A stretch of DNA of 37,384 bases. It comes from Novosphingobium sp. B 225 (GTDB lineage: Bacteria; Pseudomonadota; Alphaproteobacteria; Sphingomonadales; Sphingomonadaceae). Shown here one piece after another: positions 8,257 through 15,809 of the stretch. The position numbers and the translations under genes are program-made. The stretch covers positions 9,266 to 46,649 of the forward strand of contig NZ_MWLM01000066.1 of NCBI RefSeq assembly GCF_002198665.1, given 5' to 3'. The notes under the pieces were generated by a model. The model was not told where the DNA came from and searched no databases. It saw only the letters and a list, made by a program, of their open reading frames with translations. Numbering within the stretch: the first letter of the stretch is position 1; each line of letters starts with the position of its first letter.

Positions 8257-8294
8257 TTGACCTGCAGCAGGATAGCGAACTAGAACAGTGATTA
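8257..8294 (+). promoter_or_regulatory. Promoter and operator-like site of the Gfo/Idh run
   Basis: TTGACC (8257-8262) is followed 18 bases later by TAGAAC (8281-8286), the same arrangement as in front of deglycosidase 1. The operator-like core is GAAC-AGTG-ATTA (8283-8294), with one mismatch to GAAY-N4-RTTC in the right arm. The 94-bp spacer 8224-8317 also holds the promoter of the divergent MFS-TetR run, so one bound protein could affect both directions. Confidence 0.5.
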
Positions 8295-8317
8295 CAAATA
8301 CAGAGTTGGAGAGCGTG

Positions 8318-9433
8318 ATGCGGCGGTTGCGAATGGGGATGATTGGCGGCGGGCCGGGCAGCTTCATCGGTCCGATCCACCGCATCGCCGCCGAGCTTGA
8401 CCGGGAGATCGAACTGGTCGCAGGCGTGTTCTCCAGCGATGCGGGCCGCAGTGCTGAGGCCGGGGCAAGTTACCGGATCGATCCCCCGCGGGCCTACCCT
8501 TCGCTCGATGCGATGTTCGCGGGCGAGCAGGCGCGCAGCGACGGGATCGATTTTGTCAGCATTGTCAGCCCCAACCACCACCACCTGCCCGCCGCACGCG
8601 CGGCATTGGCAGCGGGGCTGCCGGTGATCAGCGACAAGCCCGCAACCGCAACGCTGGCCGAGGCGCGCGAACTGGCTGACTGCGTGGCAAAGGCCGGGCT
8701 GCCCTATGCCCTGACCCACACCTATTCGGGCTATCCCTTGGTGCGCGAGGCGCGCGCGCGGGTCGCGGGGGGGGCACTGGGCACGGTGCGCAAGGTGGTG
8801 GTCGAATACCCGCAAGGCTGGCTGGCCGGGGAAGCCGTGGGCAAGCAGGCCGAATGGCGCGTCGATCCGGCAAAGTCCGGCCCCGGCGGTTGCATCGGCG
8901 ATATCGGCACCCACGCCTTCCAGCTGGCGGAATTCATCTCGGGCCTCAAAGTCACGCAGATCCTGGCTGATCTGGGTGCGGTGGTGCCGGGCCGTCCGGT
9001 CGATGACGATTGCACCGTGCTGCTGCGGTTCGAAAACGGTGCGCGCGGGGTGCTGCTCGCCAGCCAGATTGAGGTCGGGGAAATGAACGGCCTGCGCATC
9101 CGGCTCTACGGCGACAAGGGCGGCATGGTGTGGAAGCAGGAAGTGCCCAACACGCTGACGCTCCATACCCTTGATGGCCGGACCGAAGTGATCCACGCGG
9201 GCGGTTCGCAGCTCGGCCCCGACGCCGCAAACCGCACCCGCACACCCACGGGCCACCCAGAGGGTTATCTCGAAGCCTTCGCCAACCTCTACCGCGATTT
9301 TGCGGCAGTGCTGCGGGGCGAGGCTGCTCCGCTGCTGCCGGGCATCGACGATGCCCTGCGCGGCATGACCTTTGTTGACACTGCTGTTTCTGCCAGCAAG
9401 GCCGGGGCGGGGTGGACCGCGCTGACTGTTTGA
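8318..9433 (+). CDS. Gfo/Idh/MocA-family oxidoreductase
   Basis: A 371-residue NAD(P)-dependent sugar dehydrogenase-like protein. The Rossmann motif GGGPGSF is at residues 10-16. The family E-K-P motif appears as D106-K107-P108, with the catalytic lysine kept. The C-terminal domain has the conserved D195-x-x-x-H199 pair (GDIGTHAFQ). Family members oxidise or reduce sugar hydroxyls, including C3 of glucosides (for example E. coli YcjS). The likely task here is 3-oxidation of the glycoside or reduction of a keto-sugar after cleavage. No signal peptide is seen, so it is cytoplasmic. ATG 8318 is preceded by GGAGAG four bases upstream; an in-frame ATG at 8288 would place the start inside the putative operator. 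Two TIM-barrel genes follow, spaced 10 bp and overlapping. Confidence 0.88.
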   Translation: MRRLRMGMIGGGPGSFIGPIHRIAAELDREIELVAGVFSSDAGRSAEAGASYRIDPPRAYPSLDAMFAGEQARSDGIDFVSIVSPNHHHLPAARAALAAGLPVISDKPATATLAEARELADCVAKAGLPYALTHTYSGYPLVREARARVAGGALGTVRKVVVEYPQGWLAGEAVGKQAEWRVDPAKSGPGGCIGDIGTHAFQLAEFISGLKVTQILADLGAVVPGRPVDDDCTVLLRFENGARGVLLASQIEVGEMNGLRIRLYGDKGGMVWKQEVPNTLTLHTLDGRTEVIHAGGSQLGPDAANRTRTPTGHPEGYLEAFANLYRDFAAVLRGEAAPLLPGIDDALRGMTFVDTAVSASKAGAGWTALTV

Positions 9434-9443
9434 GGATCAAGCC

Positions 9444-10499
9444 ATGAAGACCATCAAGGGCCCCGCCATCTTCCTCGCCCAGTTCGCCGGGAGCGAGGCG
9501 CCGTTCAACAGCCTGCACGCGATTGCCGATTGGGCCGCCGGGCTGGGTTACAAGGGTATCCAGATCCCGACCTGGGAAGGCAGCCTGTTCGATCTCGATC
9601 TTGCCGCCAGCAGCCAGACCTATTGCGACGAATTGAACGGCATGCTGGCCGACAAAGGGCTGGAAGTGACCGAGCTCAGCACGCACTTGCAGGGCCAACT
9701 GGTCGCGGTGCACCCCGCGTTCGACGCGCAGTTCGATGGCTTTGCTCCGCCTGAGGTGCATGGCAATCCCGCAGCGCGGCAAGCCTGGGCGGTGGAGCAG
9801 GTGTGCATGGCCGCCAAGGCCAGCCGCAACCTGGGGCTAAACGCCCATGCTACTTTTTCCGGCGCGCTGGCCTGGCCCTACTTCTACCCATGGCCCGCGC
9901 GCCCGGCCGGACTGGTCGAAGATGCCTTTGACGAACTCGCCCGGCGCTGGAAGCCAATCCTGGATGTATTCGAGGATAACGGCGTCGATGCCGCTTACGA
10001 GATACACCCCGGCGAGGATCTGCACGACGGCGTGACTTTCGAGATGTTTCTGGAGCGCGTCGGCAACCACCCGCGCGCGAACATCCTGTATGATCCCAGC
10101 CATTTCGTGCTGCAACAGCTCGATTATCTGGCCTACATCGATATCTACCACGAACGGATCAAATGCTTTCACGTCAAGGATGCGGAGTTCCGTCCCAACG
10201 GGCGCAGTGGGGTCTATGGCGGCTACCAGTCATGGCTCGACCGACCAGGACGGTTCCGCAGTCTGGGTGACGGGCAGGTTGATTTCCCCGCGATCTTTTC
10301 CAAGATGGCGCAGTACGATTTCCCCGGCTGGGCGGTTTTGGAATGGGAATGCGCGCTCAAGCACCCCGAACAGGGCGCGGCAGAAGGCGCGCCGTTTATC
10401 GCGCAACACATTATCCGCGTCACCGAACATGCGTTTGACGATTTCGCCGCAGGCGGGACCGACCGCGAACTCAACAAGAAGCTGATGGGGATCGGATGA
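9444..10499 (+). CDS. Sugar phosphate isomerase/epimerase-like TIM barrel
   Basis: A 351-residue xylose-isomerase-like TIM barrel. Likely metal ligands are the Glu in AYEIHPGED, the Asp and His in LYDPSHF, the His in FHVKDAEF, and the Glu in VLEWECA. The barrel starts at about residue 8 (AIFLAQFAG) and has no signal peptide. The fold serves isomerases, epimerases and lyases acting on keto-sugars; in the E. coli ycj cluster a similar Gfo/Idh plus TIM-barrel pair (YcjS/YcjR) handles 3-keto-glycosides. By position, 10 bp after the Gfo/Idh gene and overlapping the next TIM-barrel gene, it should process the 3-keto-sugar made or released in this pathway. The exact reaction is not readable. The ribosome site is GAGG at 9432. 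Confidence 0.83.
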   Translation: MKTIKGPAIFLAQFAGSEAPFNSLHAIADWAAGLGYKGIQIPTWEGSLFDLDLAASSQTYCDELNGMLADKGLEVTELSTHLQGQLVAVHPAFDAQFDGFAPPEVHGNPAARQAWAVEQVCMAAKASRNLGLNAHATFSGALAWPYFYPWPARPAGLVEDAFDELARRWKPILDVFEDNGVDAAYEIHPGEDLHDGVTFEMFLERVGNHPRANILYDPSHFVLQQLDYLAYIDIYHERIKCFHVKDAEFRPNGRSGVYGGYQSWLDRPGRFRSLGDGQVDFPAIFSKMAQYDFPGWAVLEWECALKHPEQGAAEGAPFIAQHIIRVTEHAFDDFAAGGTDRELNKKLMGIG

Positions 10500-11455
10500 T
10501 GACCATTGCCCTGGATCGCCGCCAACTGCTCACCGGGATGACTGCCATGGCCCTGACCTCCAGCGCGCTTGGTGCTAAAGCGCGCAAGCCGTTCTTCGCC
10601 CGCACCGGCAATGCCATCGGGCTGCAACTGTACACGCTGGGCGATGAATGGGTGAAGGATACCCCTGGCACCTTTGCCGAACTGGCCCGGATCGGCGTGC
10701 GCGATCTGGAACTGCCCGGACTGGCAGGCAAGGATCCGGCCGAGCTGCGCGCGCAGGCCGATGCGGCAGGGCTGGGGTTCAGTTCGATCCATCTCCCTGC
10801 CGCTCTGGTTCCGGGGCAGGGTGGGATCTCGCTTGCCTCCAGCCCAGCAGAAATCGCGGAAACGCTGGGTTTCCTGGGCATTACGGATGCGGTGCTGCCA
10901 TTGCCGCCGCTCCCTGCTGATTTCGCTTTCGTGCCCGGCAAGACCGGCCCGGCTGACCTTGCTTCGGCCATCGCCAAGGCAGGAGTGGACGGGTGGAAAC
11001 GTCTCGCGGAACTGCTCAGTACCAAGGCTCAGGCACTGTCGCCGTACGGGATCACATTGGGTTATCACAACCACAATGTCGAATTCGCGCCAGTAGGCGG
11101 AACGACTGGCTGGCAGGTGCTGCTGGCCGAAACCGACCCACGGCTGGTGCAGTTCGAAGTCGATCTTGGCTGGGTTGCCGCCGCGGGGCTCGATCCGGCG
11201 GCGCTGCTGCGGCGGATGAAGGGCCGGGTGCGCTGGCTCCACGTCAAGGATCTCAAGCCCAGTACCCCGCGTAACACCGCCTTGACCATGCACCCGGCCG
11301 AAGTCGGCAGCGGCAAGACCAACTGGTCACAGGTCCTCGCCGCTGCAGAGACAGCGGGGGTGCGGCGCTATTACATCGAACAGGAACCGCCCTTTGCGAT
11401 TGCCCGGATCGAAGCGGTCCGGCGTTCAGCGGCCTTCCTGGCCAGTGCGCTGTAA
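10496..11455 (+). CDS. Tat-exported TIM-barrel isomerase/epimerase-like protein
   Basis: A 319-residue protein that begins with a twin-arginine-type signal (residues 8-9 Arg-Arg in LDRRQLLTG, then a hydrophobic stretch to about 27), so it is likely exported folded, with its metal, to the periplasm. The mature part is a xylose-isomerase-like TIM barrel: YHNHNVEF (about 185-192), FEVDLGW with its Asp, WLHVKDLK with its His, and a terminal YYIEQE glutamate are the expected metal-site segments. Its start overlaps the upstream stop as ATGA. Periplasmic relatives are known to me from 3-keto-glycoside pathways, where some act as lyases or hydratases. That role is suggested here but not proven. It ends the Gfo/Idh run; a new promoter follows directly. 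Confidence 0.82.
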   Translation: MMTIALDRRQLLTGMTAMALTSSALGAKARKPFFARTGNAIGLQLYTLGDEWVKDTPGTFAELARIGVRDLELPGLAGKDPAELRAQADAAGLGFSSIHLPAALVPGQGGISLASSPAEIAETLGFLGITDAVLPLPPLPADFAFVPGKTGPADLASAIAKAGVDGWKRLAELLSTKAQALSPYGITLGYHNHNVEFAPVGGTTGWQVLLAETDPRLVQFEVDLGWVAAAGLDPAALLRRMKGRVRWLHVKDLKPSTPRNTALTMHPAEVGSGKTNWSQVLAAAETAGVRRYYIEQEPPFAIARIEAVRRSAAFLASAL

Positions 11456-11457
11456 GA

Positions 11458-11486
11458 TTGACAAGAATCATTGTTCTAATTTAGCA
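11458..11486 (+). promoter_or_regulatory. Promoter and operator-like site of the Rieske oxygenase
   Basis: TTGACA (11458-11463) is followed 17 bases later by TTAGCA (11481-11486), a plausible -35/-10 pair. The spacer contains AGAATCATTGTTCTA, whose core GAAT-CATT-GTTC (11465-11476) fits the GAAY-N4-RTTC motif exactly. A protein bound there would sit between the two promoter boxes. The -35 begins three bases after the stop of the preceding gene. Confidence 0.6.
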
Positions 11487-11676
11487 ACAGTCCGCCCGTC
11501 ACAGCGGGCAACAGCCTGGTAACCGGACAGCATGTTCCGGTTTGGGCAGGCGTCTTTGCAAGCAAGGCGTCAGCTGCAGGCCCCACAGCGTTGCGCGGGG
11601 ACAAGTCCCGCGGTGGGTGCGGGGATGCGTTGTTCCACAAGTCATTCCTGTGCCCGCATCAATCGGAGGGAATGCC
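11487..11676 (+). other. Long leader of the Rieske oxygenase gene with several hairpins
   Basis: If transcription starts shortly after 11486, the mRNA leader is about 180 bases. It contains three short inverted repeats: GCCCG/CGGGC at about 11494-11509, AACCGGA/TTCCGGTT at 11521-11542 and GCGGGGAC/GTCCCGC at about 11595-11611. No convincing small ORF with a ribosome site was seen. The middle repeat could instead be a second protein-binding site. No known riboswitch class was recognised. Confidence 0.4.
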
Positions 11677-12675
11677 GTGTCTGCCTATGTCCTGAACTTG
11701 TGGTATATGGCTGCCTGGACACAAGAGGTGCCCGAGGGCGGGTTTCTGGTGCGCCGCTTGCTGGATCGTCAATGGCTGCTTTGGCGCGAAGAATCGGGCG
11801 ACTGGGCCATGATCGAGGATCGCTGCCCGCACCGCTTTGTCCCGCTCAGCCGGGGCAAGTTTGCCGATGGACGGATCGCCTGCGGCTATCACGGGCTGAC
11901 CTTCGACGGCACGGGCAGCTGCGTCCACAACCCGTTCGGTGGCGATCTGCCGCCGAGCGCGCGGGTGGCGAGCCTGCCGGTGGTGGAAGCGCACGGCGGG
12001 CTGTGGTTCTGGCCGGGCGAGGCGGACAAGGCCAATCCCGCGCTGATCCCCGACTTCAGCTTTATCGATGCCGGTGCGCCAATCGAACGCGCGGCTTATG
12101 TCATGGGGGTGAATTACGAGCTGATCGCCGACAACCTGCTTGATCTCAGCCATGCCGAATTCCTGCACGTGGAAAGCTTCGGCACCAACGGATCGCTGTT
12201 CAGCCACGGCGCGCAGACTGTTGAGCAGGATGCCAGCGGCGCCGTATGGAACAAGTGGGACATGACCGGTGCACCGCCACCGGGCTGGGCCGAAGCGATG
12301 GTCGGGCCGGGCGGCACAGTCGATCAGCAACTGCACATCCGCTGGCACGCTCCTGCTAGTCTTGCGCTGTTCATCGCGATGCGCCGTTCGGGCGAGGCCG
12401 CGCCGATGGTGCCGCCAATGGCCAACCCGCATATCCTGACGCCGGAAACGCAGCGCTCCACCCACTACTTCTTCACCCACGCACCGGGTGCCGAAGAAGC
12501 GGCGCAGGCGCGGCGGGTGTTCCTCGAAGAAGACGAACCTATGCTTGCGGCGCAGGCCGAGGCGATGGGCGGCGCAGACTTCTGGGACTGCAAGCCGCTG
12601 ATTCTGGCCAGCGACAAGGCCGCCGTGCTGGCCCGGCGCAAGCTGATGCAGTTGCGGAAGGCGGAGGTTGAATAA
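11677..12675 (+). CDS. Rieske non-haem iron oxygenase (VanA-like)
   Basis: A 332-residue oxygenase alpha subunit. The Rieske [2Fe-2S] ligands are C50-x-H52 and C69-x2-H72 (DRCPH and CGYHG). The mononuclear iron ligands are His159 and His164 in DLSHAEFLH, with a C-terminal Asp near residue 310. The size and the N-terminus (LWYMAAW) resemble vanillate O-demethylase oxygenase and related aryl O-demethylases/hydroxylases, so it probably demethylates or hydroxylates an aromatic aglycone. It would need a reductase, and none is encoded in this window. The start is GTG at 11677, six bases after GGAGGG; upstream in-frame codons lie in a leader without protein-like sequence. It has its own operator-bearing promoter and is convergent with deglycosidase 2. 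Confidence 0.87.
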   Translation: MSAYVLNLWYMAAWTQEVPEGGFLVRRLLDRQWLLWREESGDWAMIEDRCPHRFVPLSRGKFADGRIACGYHGLTFDGTGSCVHNPFGGDLPPSARVASLPVVEAHGGLWFWPGEADKANPALIPDFSFIDAGAPIERAAYVMGVNYELIADNLLDLSHAEFLHVESFGTNGSLFSHGAQTVEQDASGAVWNKWDMTGAPPPGWAEAMVGPGGTVDQQLHIRWHAPASLALFIAMRRSGEAAPMVPPMANPHILTPETQRSTHYFFTHAPGAEEAAQARRVFLEEDEPMLAAQAEAMGGADFWDCKPLILASDKAAVLARRKLMQLRKAEVE

Positions 12676-12676
12676 A

Positions 12677-12787
12677 ATCCTCCCCCTGTGGGGAAGGTGC
12701 CGAGCGTAGCGAGGCGGAGGGGGCACGCAAAAGGCCCCCTCCGTCAGTCGCCTGCGGCGCCTGCCATCTCCCCCAAAGGGGGAGGAT
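12677..12787. repeat. Intergenic palindromic repeat, copy 2 (two arms)
   Basis: Left arm 12677-12724 and right arm 12735-12787 are inverted relative to each other: ATCCTCCCCC and GCGGAGGGGGC on the left answer GCCCCCTCCG and GGGGGAGGAT on the right. The right arm is the same repeat as at 9-77. The element fills the gap between the convergent Rieske and DUF6379 genes, where the long hairpin may stop transcription from both sides. Confidence 0.75.
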
Positions 12788-12796
12788 ACTGATGGG

Positions 12797-13174
12797 TCAC
12801 GCCGCCAGCGTCACGTCCTTGACGCATTTGGTGGTCGGCACGAACGGCAGGTAACTGACCCGGTTGCGCACAGCCATTTCCAGCTTGTGCGGACCCGGCG
12901 CGAGGCCGCCCGGCTTGAGCGCGGTGATCAGGGCCTTTTCGCCGAAGTTCCAGCGATCATCATAGACCGTTTCCATCGCGTCGAGCGTGTAGGTCTTGCC
13001 GCGCACCGAAAAGCGGACGTTTTCGCGCGGGATCACTTCGCCGTCGATCGCGACCTGAATGTCTTCGACCATCGAGAGGCCGAGGCCCCGGTAATAGGGC
13101 AGGCGGCCCAGAAAGGCGAAGCCGCCTTCGACGTTTTCGAGGCTGTCCTCGACGATCATCAATTTGTCCATCAT
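12797..13174 (-). CDS. C-glycoside deglycosidase beta subunit-like protein, copy 2 (DUF6379)
   Basis: A 125-residue protein homologous to the one at 3821-4201, with matching LPYYRGL, AIDGE and a C-terminal YLPFVP turn. It carries KFYE-free, mainly beta sequence and no signal peptide, consistent with the small beta subunit of C-glycoside deglycosidase. Here the alpha gene precedes the beta gene, the reverse of the first pair. The 114-bp gap between them is occupied by a hairpin repeat. The start at 13174 (two successive Met codons) has AAGGA about ten bases upstream. Two clearly diverged subunits in one locus suggest two enzymes with different glycoside preferences rather than a recent duplication. 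Confidence 0.83.
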   Translation of the reverse strand: MMDKLMIVEDSLENVEGGFAFLGRLPYYRGLGLSMVEDIQVAIDGEVIPRENVRFSVRGKTYTLDAMETVYDDRWNFGEKALITALKPGGLAPGPHKLEMAVRNRVSYLPFVPTTKCVKDVTLAA

Positions 13175-13207
13175 GGGATCGGTATCCTTTGGCTTTTTAA
13201 ACCGACT

Positions 13208-13272
13208 CCGTTCGCATCGAGCGCAGTCGAGATGCCGCGCGCAGGTGTCTCGACTACGCTCGACACGAACGG
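13208..13272. repeat. Hairpin repeat inside the deglycosidase 2 operon
   Basis: Arms 13208-13234 and about 13245-13272 form a long inverted repeat (CCGTTCG, TCGAG, AGTCGAGA against TCTCGACT, CTCGA, CGAACGG) around an 11-base centre. This is a repeat type that I associate with sphingomonad intergenic regions. It lies between the alpha and beta subunit genes, where it could lower expression of the downstream beta gene or protect the alpha mRNA end. Confidence 0.75.
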
Positions 13273-13288
13273 GGCCAGGGTTTGATGG

Positions 13289-14302
13289 CTAGGCCGCCTT
13301 CAGCGTCGGGACTTCGCTTTCGCCCAGCAGGCGTGCCAGCATCACTTGCTGGCGGCGGACCTGTTCGACCGAATCCGGTTCCTCGGCATCCTCGATCCAG
13401 CGGTTGCCTTCATACTCCGAGCAGATGTAGCCGGTGTAGCCGCCCTGATTCAGCACCGTGACGATCTCGTCATAGGGGATACTGGGTTCGACATAGTCGG
13501 CGGTCATTTCATAGAATTTGCCGTGCACGTTGTGGATCATCGGCATGTAATCCAGCATCCGCTTCGGCTCGAACGCGGCATTGTGGCGCAGCGTTTCGGC
13601 CATGGCGATTGCCGGGCCGGTGCCGCCCATGTTCTGCACTTCAAGAATGACGTATTCCGACAGGACCCGATCGTCATAGGCCTTGATGATGTAGTCGGCG
13701 ATGTGAGGCGGAACGCCCAGCCGCTTGAACTTTTCAGCCCAGACGGGCGGGAAGTGCTGCAGGAACATGCCCATGTCGGGCAGAAACCCCAGCGCCGGGC
13801 TGCCGCTCTTCTGAAACATTTCGGCCATGCGGATGATCCACGGGTGATCGAAGTGCAGCGGGGCGTGGACTTCGGTCAGCAGCTTGATGCCCTTGTCCTC
13901 GGCAAAGGGCGCGGCGGCGACCAGTACTTCGGGGGCGATCGAGACCAGACTGCGGATATAGGGCATGCCCAGCATCGCGCCGAAATCGATGTCCTTTTTC
14001 ACGCTGGCGACCTGCTCGTCAAACGGCATCGGCCGGCCCTTGTAGCGCTTGTAATCGAGCATGTAGTCGTGGCTGACGGGCACGCAATCGTACTTCGCGA
14101 TCAGCGCGTGCCAGTTGTCGATGTCGGCCTGGGCTACGCCGATTTCGGGCCAGCCCCAGAAGCTCTGCTCCCCGATCACTTCGATCCCGCGCGCGCCCAG
14201 TTCGGCGGAGACGCGGATGCAGTCTTCCAGGGTCATTTTGCCCTGGAAAGTCTCGTTTTGATAGGAATAGAGGCTGACGCCCCGCTTGATCGCACTGGTC
14301 AC
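13289..14302 (-). CDS. C-glycoside deglycosidase alpha subunit-like TIM barrel, copy 2
   Basis: A 337-residue TIM barrel homologous to 4216-5211. The probable metal ligands are in the same segments: Glu144 (TEVHAP), Asp176 (LPDMG), His260 (HNVHGKF) and Glu296 (CSEYEGN). With the DUF6379 gene downstream it forms a second complete alpha/beta set. The two alpha subunits differ strongly outside the metal site, so they probably accept different glycosides or linkage positions. The start is taken as GTG at 14302, which has GGAGAGG seven bases upstream and gives an N-terminus matching copy 1 (xxGVSLYSY). The ATG at 14320 has no ribosome site. A promoter with an operator-like site lies about 105 bp upstream. 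Confidence 0.85.
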   Translation of the reverse strand: MTSAIKRGVSLYSYQNETFQGKMTLEDCIRVSAELGARGIEVIGEQSFWGWPEIGVAQADIDNWHALIAKYDCVPVSHDYMLDYKRYKGRPMPFDEQVASVKKDIDFGAMLGMPYIRSLVSIAPEVLVAAAPFAEDKGIKLLTEVHAPLHFDHPWIIRMAEMFQKSGSPALGFLPDMGMFLQHFPPVWAEKFKRLGVPPHIADYIIKAYDDRVLSEYVILEVQNMGGTGPAIAMAETLRHNAAFEPKRMLDYMPMIHNVHGKFYEMTADYVEPSIPYDEIVTVLNQGGYTGYICSEYEGNRWIEDAEEPDSVEQVRRQQVMLARLLGESEVPTLKAA

Positions 14303-14408
14303 TTGGTCACCTCTCCACATGGGTGCAACACGTCTGTCGGAAGCGGGAAGGGCGGCGTGCCCGGTGCCCCGGTTGGCAGCATCTTCCCTGGGGCCACAAC
14401 CCTAATTG

Positions 14409-14443
14409 GAATGAATATTCGTATATTTGCCAACAGGGGTCAA
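14409..14443 (-). promoter_or_regulatory. Promoter and operator-like site of deglycosidase 2
   Basis: On the minus strand TTGACC (14443-14438) is followed 17 bases later by the core GAATATTCATTC (14420-14409), a full match to GAAY-N4-RTTC. This repeats the arrangement seen in front of deglycosidase 1 and the Gfo/Idh gene. Between this site and the one facing the other way lies a further inverted repeat (GTGGCA at 14444-14449, TGCCAC at 14473-14478, with GCGGAATTCCG inside). Confidence 0.55.
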
Positions 14444-14481
14444 GTGGCAATTTGCGGCGGAATTCCGTCTGCTGCCACGCA

Positions 14482-14510
14482 TTGACAGAATTAGAATTAT
14501 GATTATCGTT
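14482..14510 (+). promoter_or_regulatory. Promoter and weak operator-like site of the DoxX/isomerase pair
   Basis: TTGACA (14482-14487) with TATCGT 16 bases later (14504-14509) makes a plausible promoter. The spacer carries GAAT-TATG-ATTA (14494-14505), one mismatch from GAAY-N4-RTTC. The placement inside the spacer copies that of the Rieske gene promoter. The ATG of the first gene is at 14545 with GGGGAGAG at 14528. Confidence 0.5.
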
Positions 14511-14544
14511 AAGCGCGAACCGCCGTAGGGGAGAGAATCAGCGA

Positions 14545-14943
14545 ATGCCACCAGCTGTGTGCCGCGCGCTTATCGCGGCGCTCTGTTTGCCGCTTGCCGC
14601 GTTCTTCGGCTTTGTCGGCTGGTACAAGGCTTTCGCCACCTTGGCAGACCTTGCCGCGCACAATGCCTTTACCATCCATCTGCCGGTTCTGCTGGGCAAG
14701 GCGCTGGGCTGGTTTGAAATGGCCGGAGCGCTGGTGCTGGTTCTGGGTTCGATCTTTGGCCGCTTGCGCCGGACGCAAATCTCGTTCGCACTGGCACTGG
14801 CCGCTGAACAGATCGTTTCCTCGCTGATCCACTGGCGCCATGGCGAACTGGGCATGATTGGCCAGAACAGCCTGCTGATCGCCGCGCTGCTGGCCATTGC
14901 TTTGCTCGGCCGTCGCCTGCTCTCACTTCCGGCCGGAGCCTGA
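14545..14943 (+). CDS. DoxX-like small membrane protein
   Basis: A 132-residue protein with four predicted membrane helices (about residues 5-27, 46-68, 76-95 and 105-124). It looks like the DoxX-like family: a GWYKAF-type segment after helix 1 and a GWFEMAGALVLVLG helix. Family functions are poorly defined, with some members linked to quinone or respiratory partners. It could serve a membrane step such as electron transfer from the flavin dehydrogenases, but nothing in the sequence shows that. It lies two bases upstream of a hydroxypyruvate-isomerase-like gene, so the two are co-transcribed. Confidence 0.7.
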   Translation: MPPAVCRALIAALCLPLAAFFGFVGWYKAFATLADLAAHNAFTIHLPVLLGKALGWFEMAGALVLVLGSIFGRLRRTQISFALALAAEQIVSSLIHWRHGELGMIGQNSLLIAALLAIALLGRRLLSLPAGA

Positions 14944-14945
14944 CA

Positions 14946-15719
14946 ATGCCCTTCGAAATTTCGGTCAACCTTGAATACATGTTCCACGAAGCGGGCGAGC
15001 GGCTGGAAGATCGCATGGCCGCCGCGGCTGCGGCCGGGTTTCGCAAGGTGGAAATGTTCACAACTGCGAACCGCGACGTCGCCAGCTTGAAGGTCGCTTT
15101 GGCCGCTTTTGGTTGTACGCTGGTTTCGACCGTCACCGACCCGCGCATCCAGCTGGTGATGGAAGCCCAGCATGAAACCTTTCGCGAGATGTTTGCCAAG
15201 GCCGCAGCCGAAGCGGCGGAACTGGGCGCGGCGCAAGTGGTCGTCCCTTCGGGATCTGCGGTGCCCTATATGAAGCGGCCGGTGCAATTGGCAATCGTGG
15301 CCAGTGCAATCGGCAGCGTCGTTCCGGTGGCGGAGGAACACGGAATCACTATCCTGCTCGAACCGGTCAACACCCGCAAGGACCACCCCGGCGTGCTGTT
15401 CGGCATGACCGAGGACGCGGTGGCGGTGATCGAACAGGTGAACAGCCCCAGCGTGAAGCTGCTCTACGACGTCTATCACTCGGTCACGGAGGGTGAGGAC
15501 CCAGCCGTAATCCTCCCGCAGGTCGCGAAGCATGTCGCGCATGTCCAGGTCGCCGACAATCCGGGGCGGGGCGAGCCGGGATCGGGCACGATCGATTGGC
15601 CTGCGGTGCTCGCCCTGCTCACTCAGACTGGTTATGCGGGGCCGATCGGGGCGGAATTCACCCCCACCGGCCCAGATACCGTCGCCGCACTGGCTTACCT
15701 GCGCGGACTTTGCGCCTAG
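14946..15719 (+). CDS. Hydroxypyruvate isomerase-like TIM barrel
   Basis: A 257-residue TIM barrel of the Hyi/IolE type, close to the family's usual 258-260 residues. Recognisable segments are ILLEPVNTRKDHPG (metal Glu), LLYDVYHS (Asp and His), HVQVADNPGRGEPGSG and a final GAEFTP glutamate. The enzyme family interconverts hydroxypyruvate and tartronate semialdehyde, but relatives act on other short or keto-sugars. In this setting it may process a fragment of the cleaved keto-sugar. It starts two bases after the DoxX-like gene; GGAG lies within the end of that gene. No signal peptide. Confidence 0.82.
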   Translation: MPFEISVNLEYMFHEAGERLEDRMAAAAAAGFRKVEMFTTANRDVASLKVALAAFGCTLVSTVTDPRIQLVMEAQHETFREMFAKAAAEAAELGAAQVVVPSGSAVPYMKRPVQLAIVASAIGSVVPVAEEHGITILLEPVNTRKDHPGVLFGMTEDAVAVIEQVNSPSVKLLYDVYHSVTEGEDPAVILPQVAKHVAHVQVADNPGRGEPGSGTIDWPAVLALLTQTGYAGPIGAEFTPTGPDTVAALAYLRGLCA

Positions 15720-15809
15720 AGCCTGATGGCATAAGATTGATCCGTCCAACCCCTGCGGGGCGGGCCGATTTTGCTCCGTGGACAGCGTTGCTCGTCGATC
15801 ACGATTCTA

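Noticed and set aside
11542..11676. N-terminal extension of the Rieske oxygenase
   Set aside because: The extra 45 residues are Cys/Arg-rich and unlike any oxygenase. GTG 11677 has a clear GGAGGG site and begins the conserved N-terminus.
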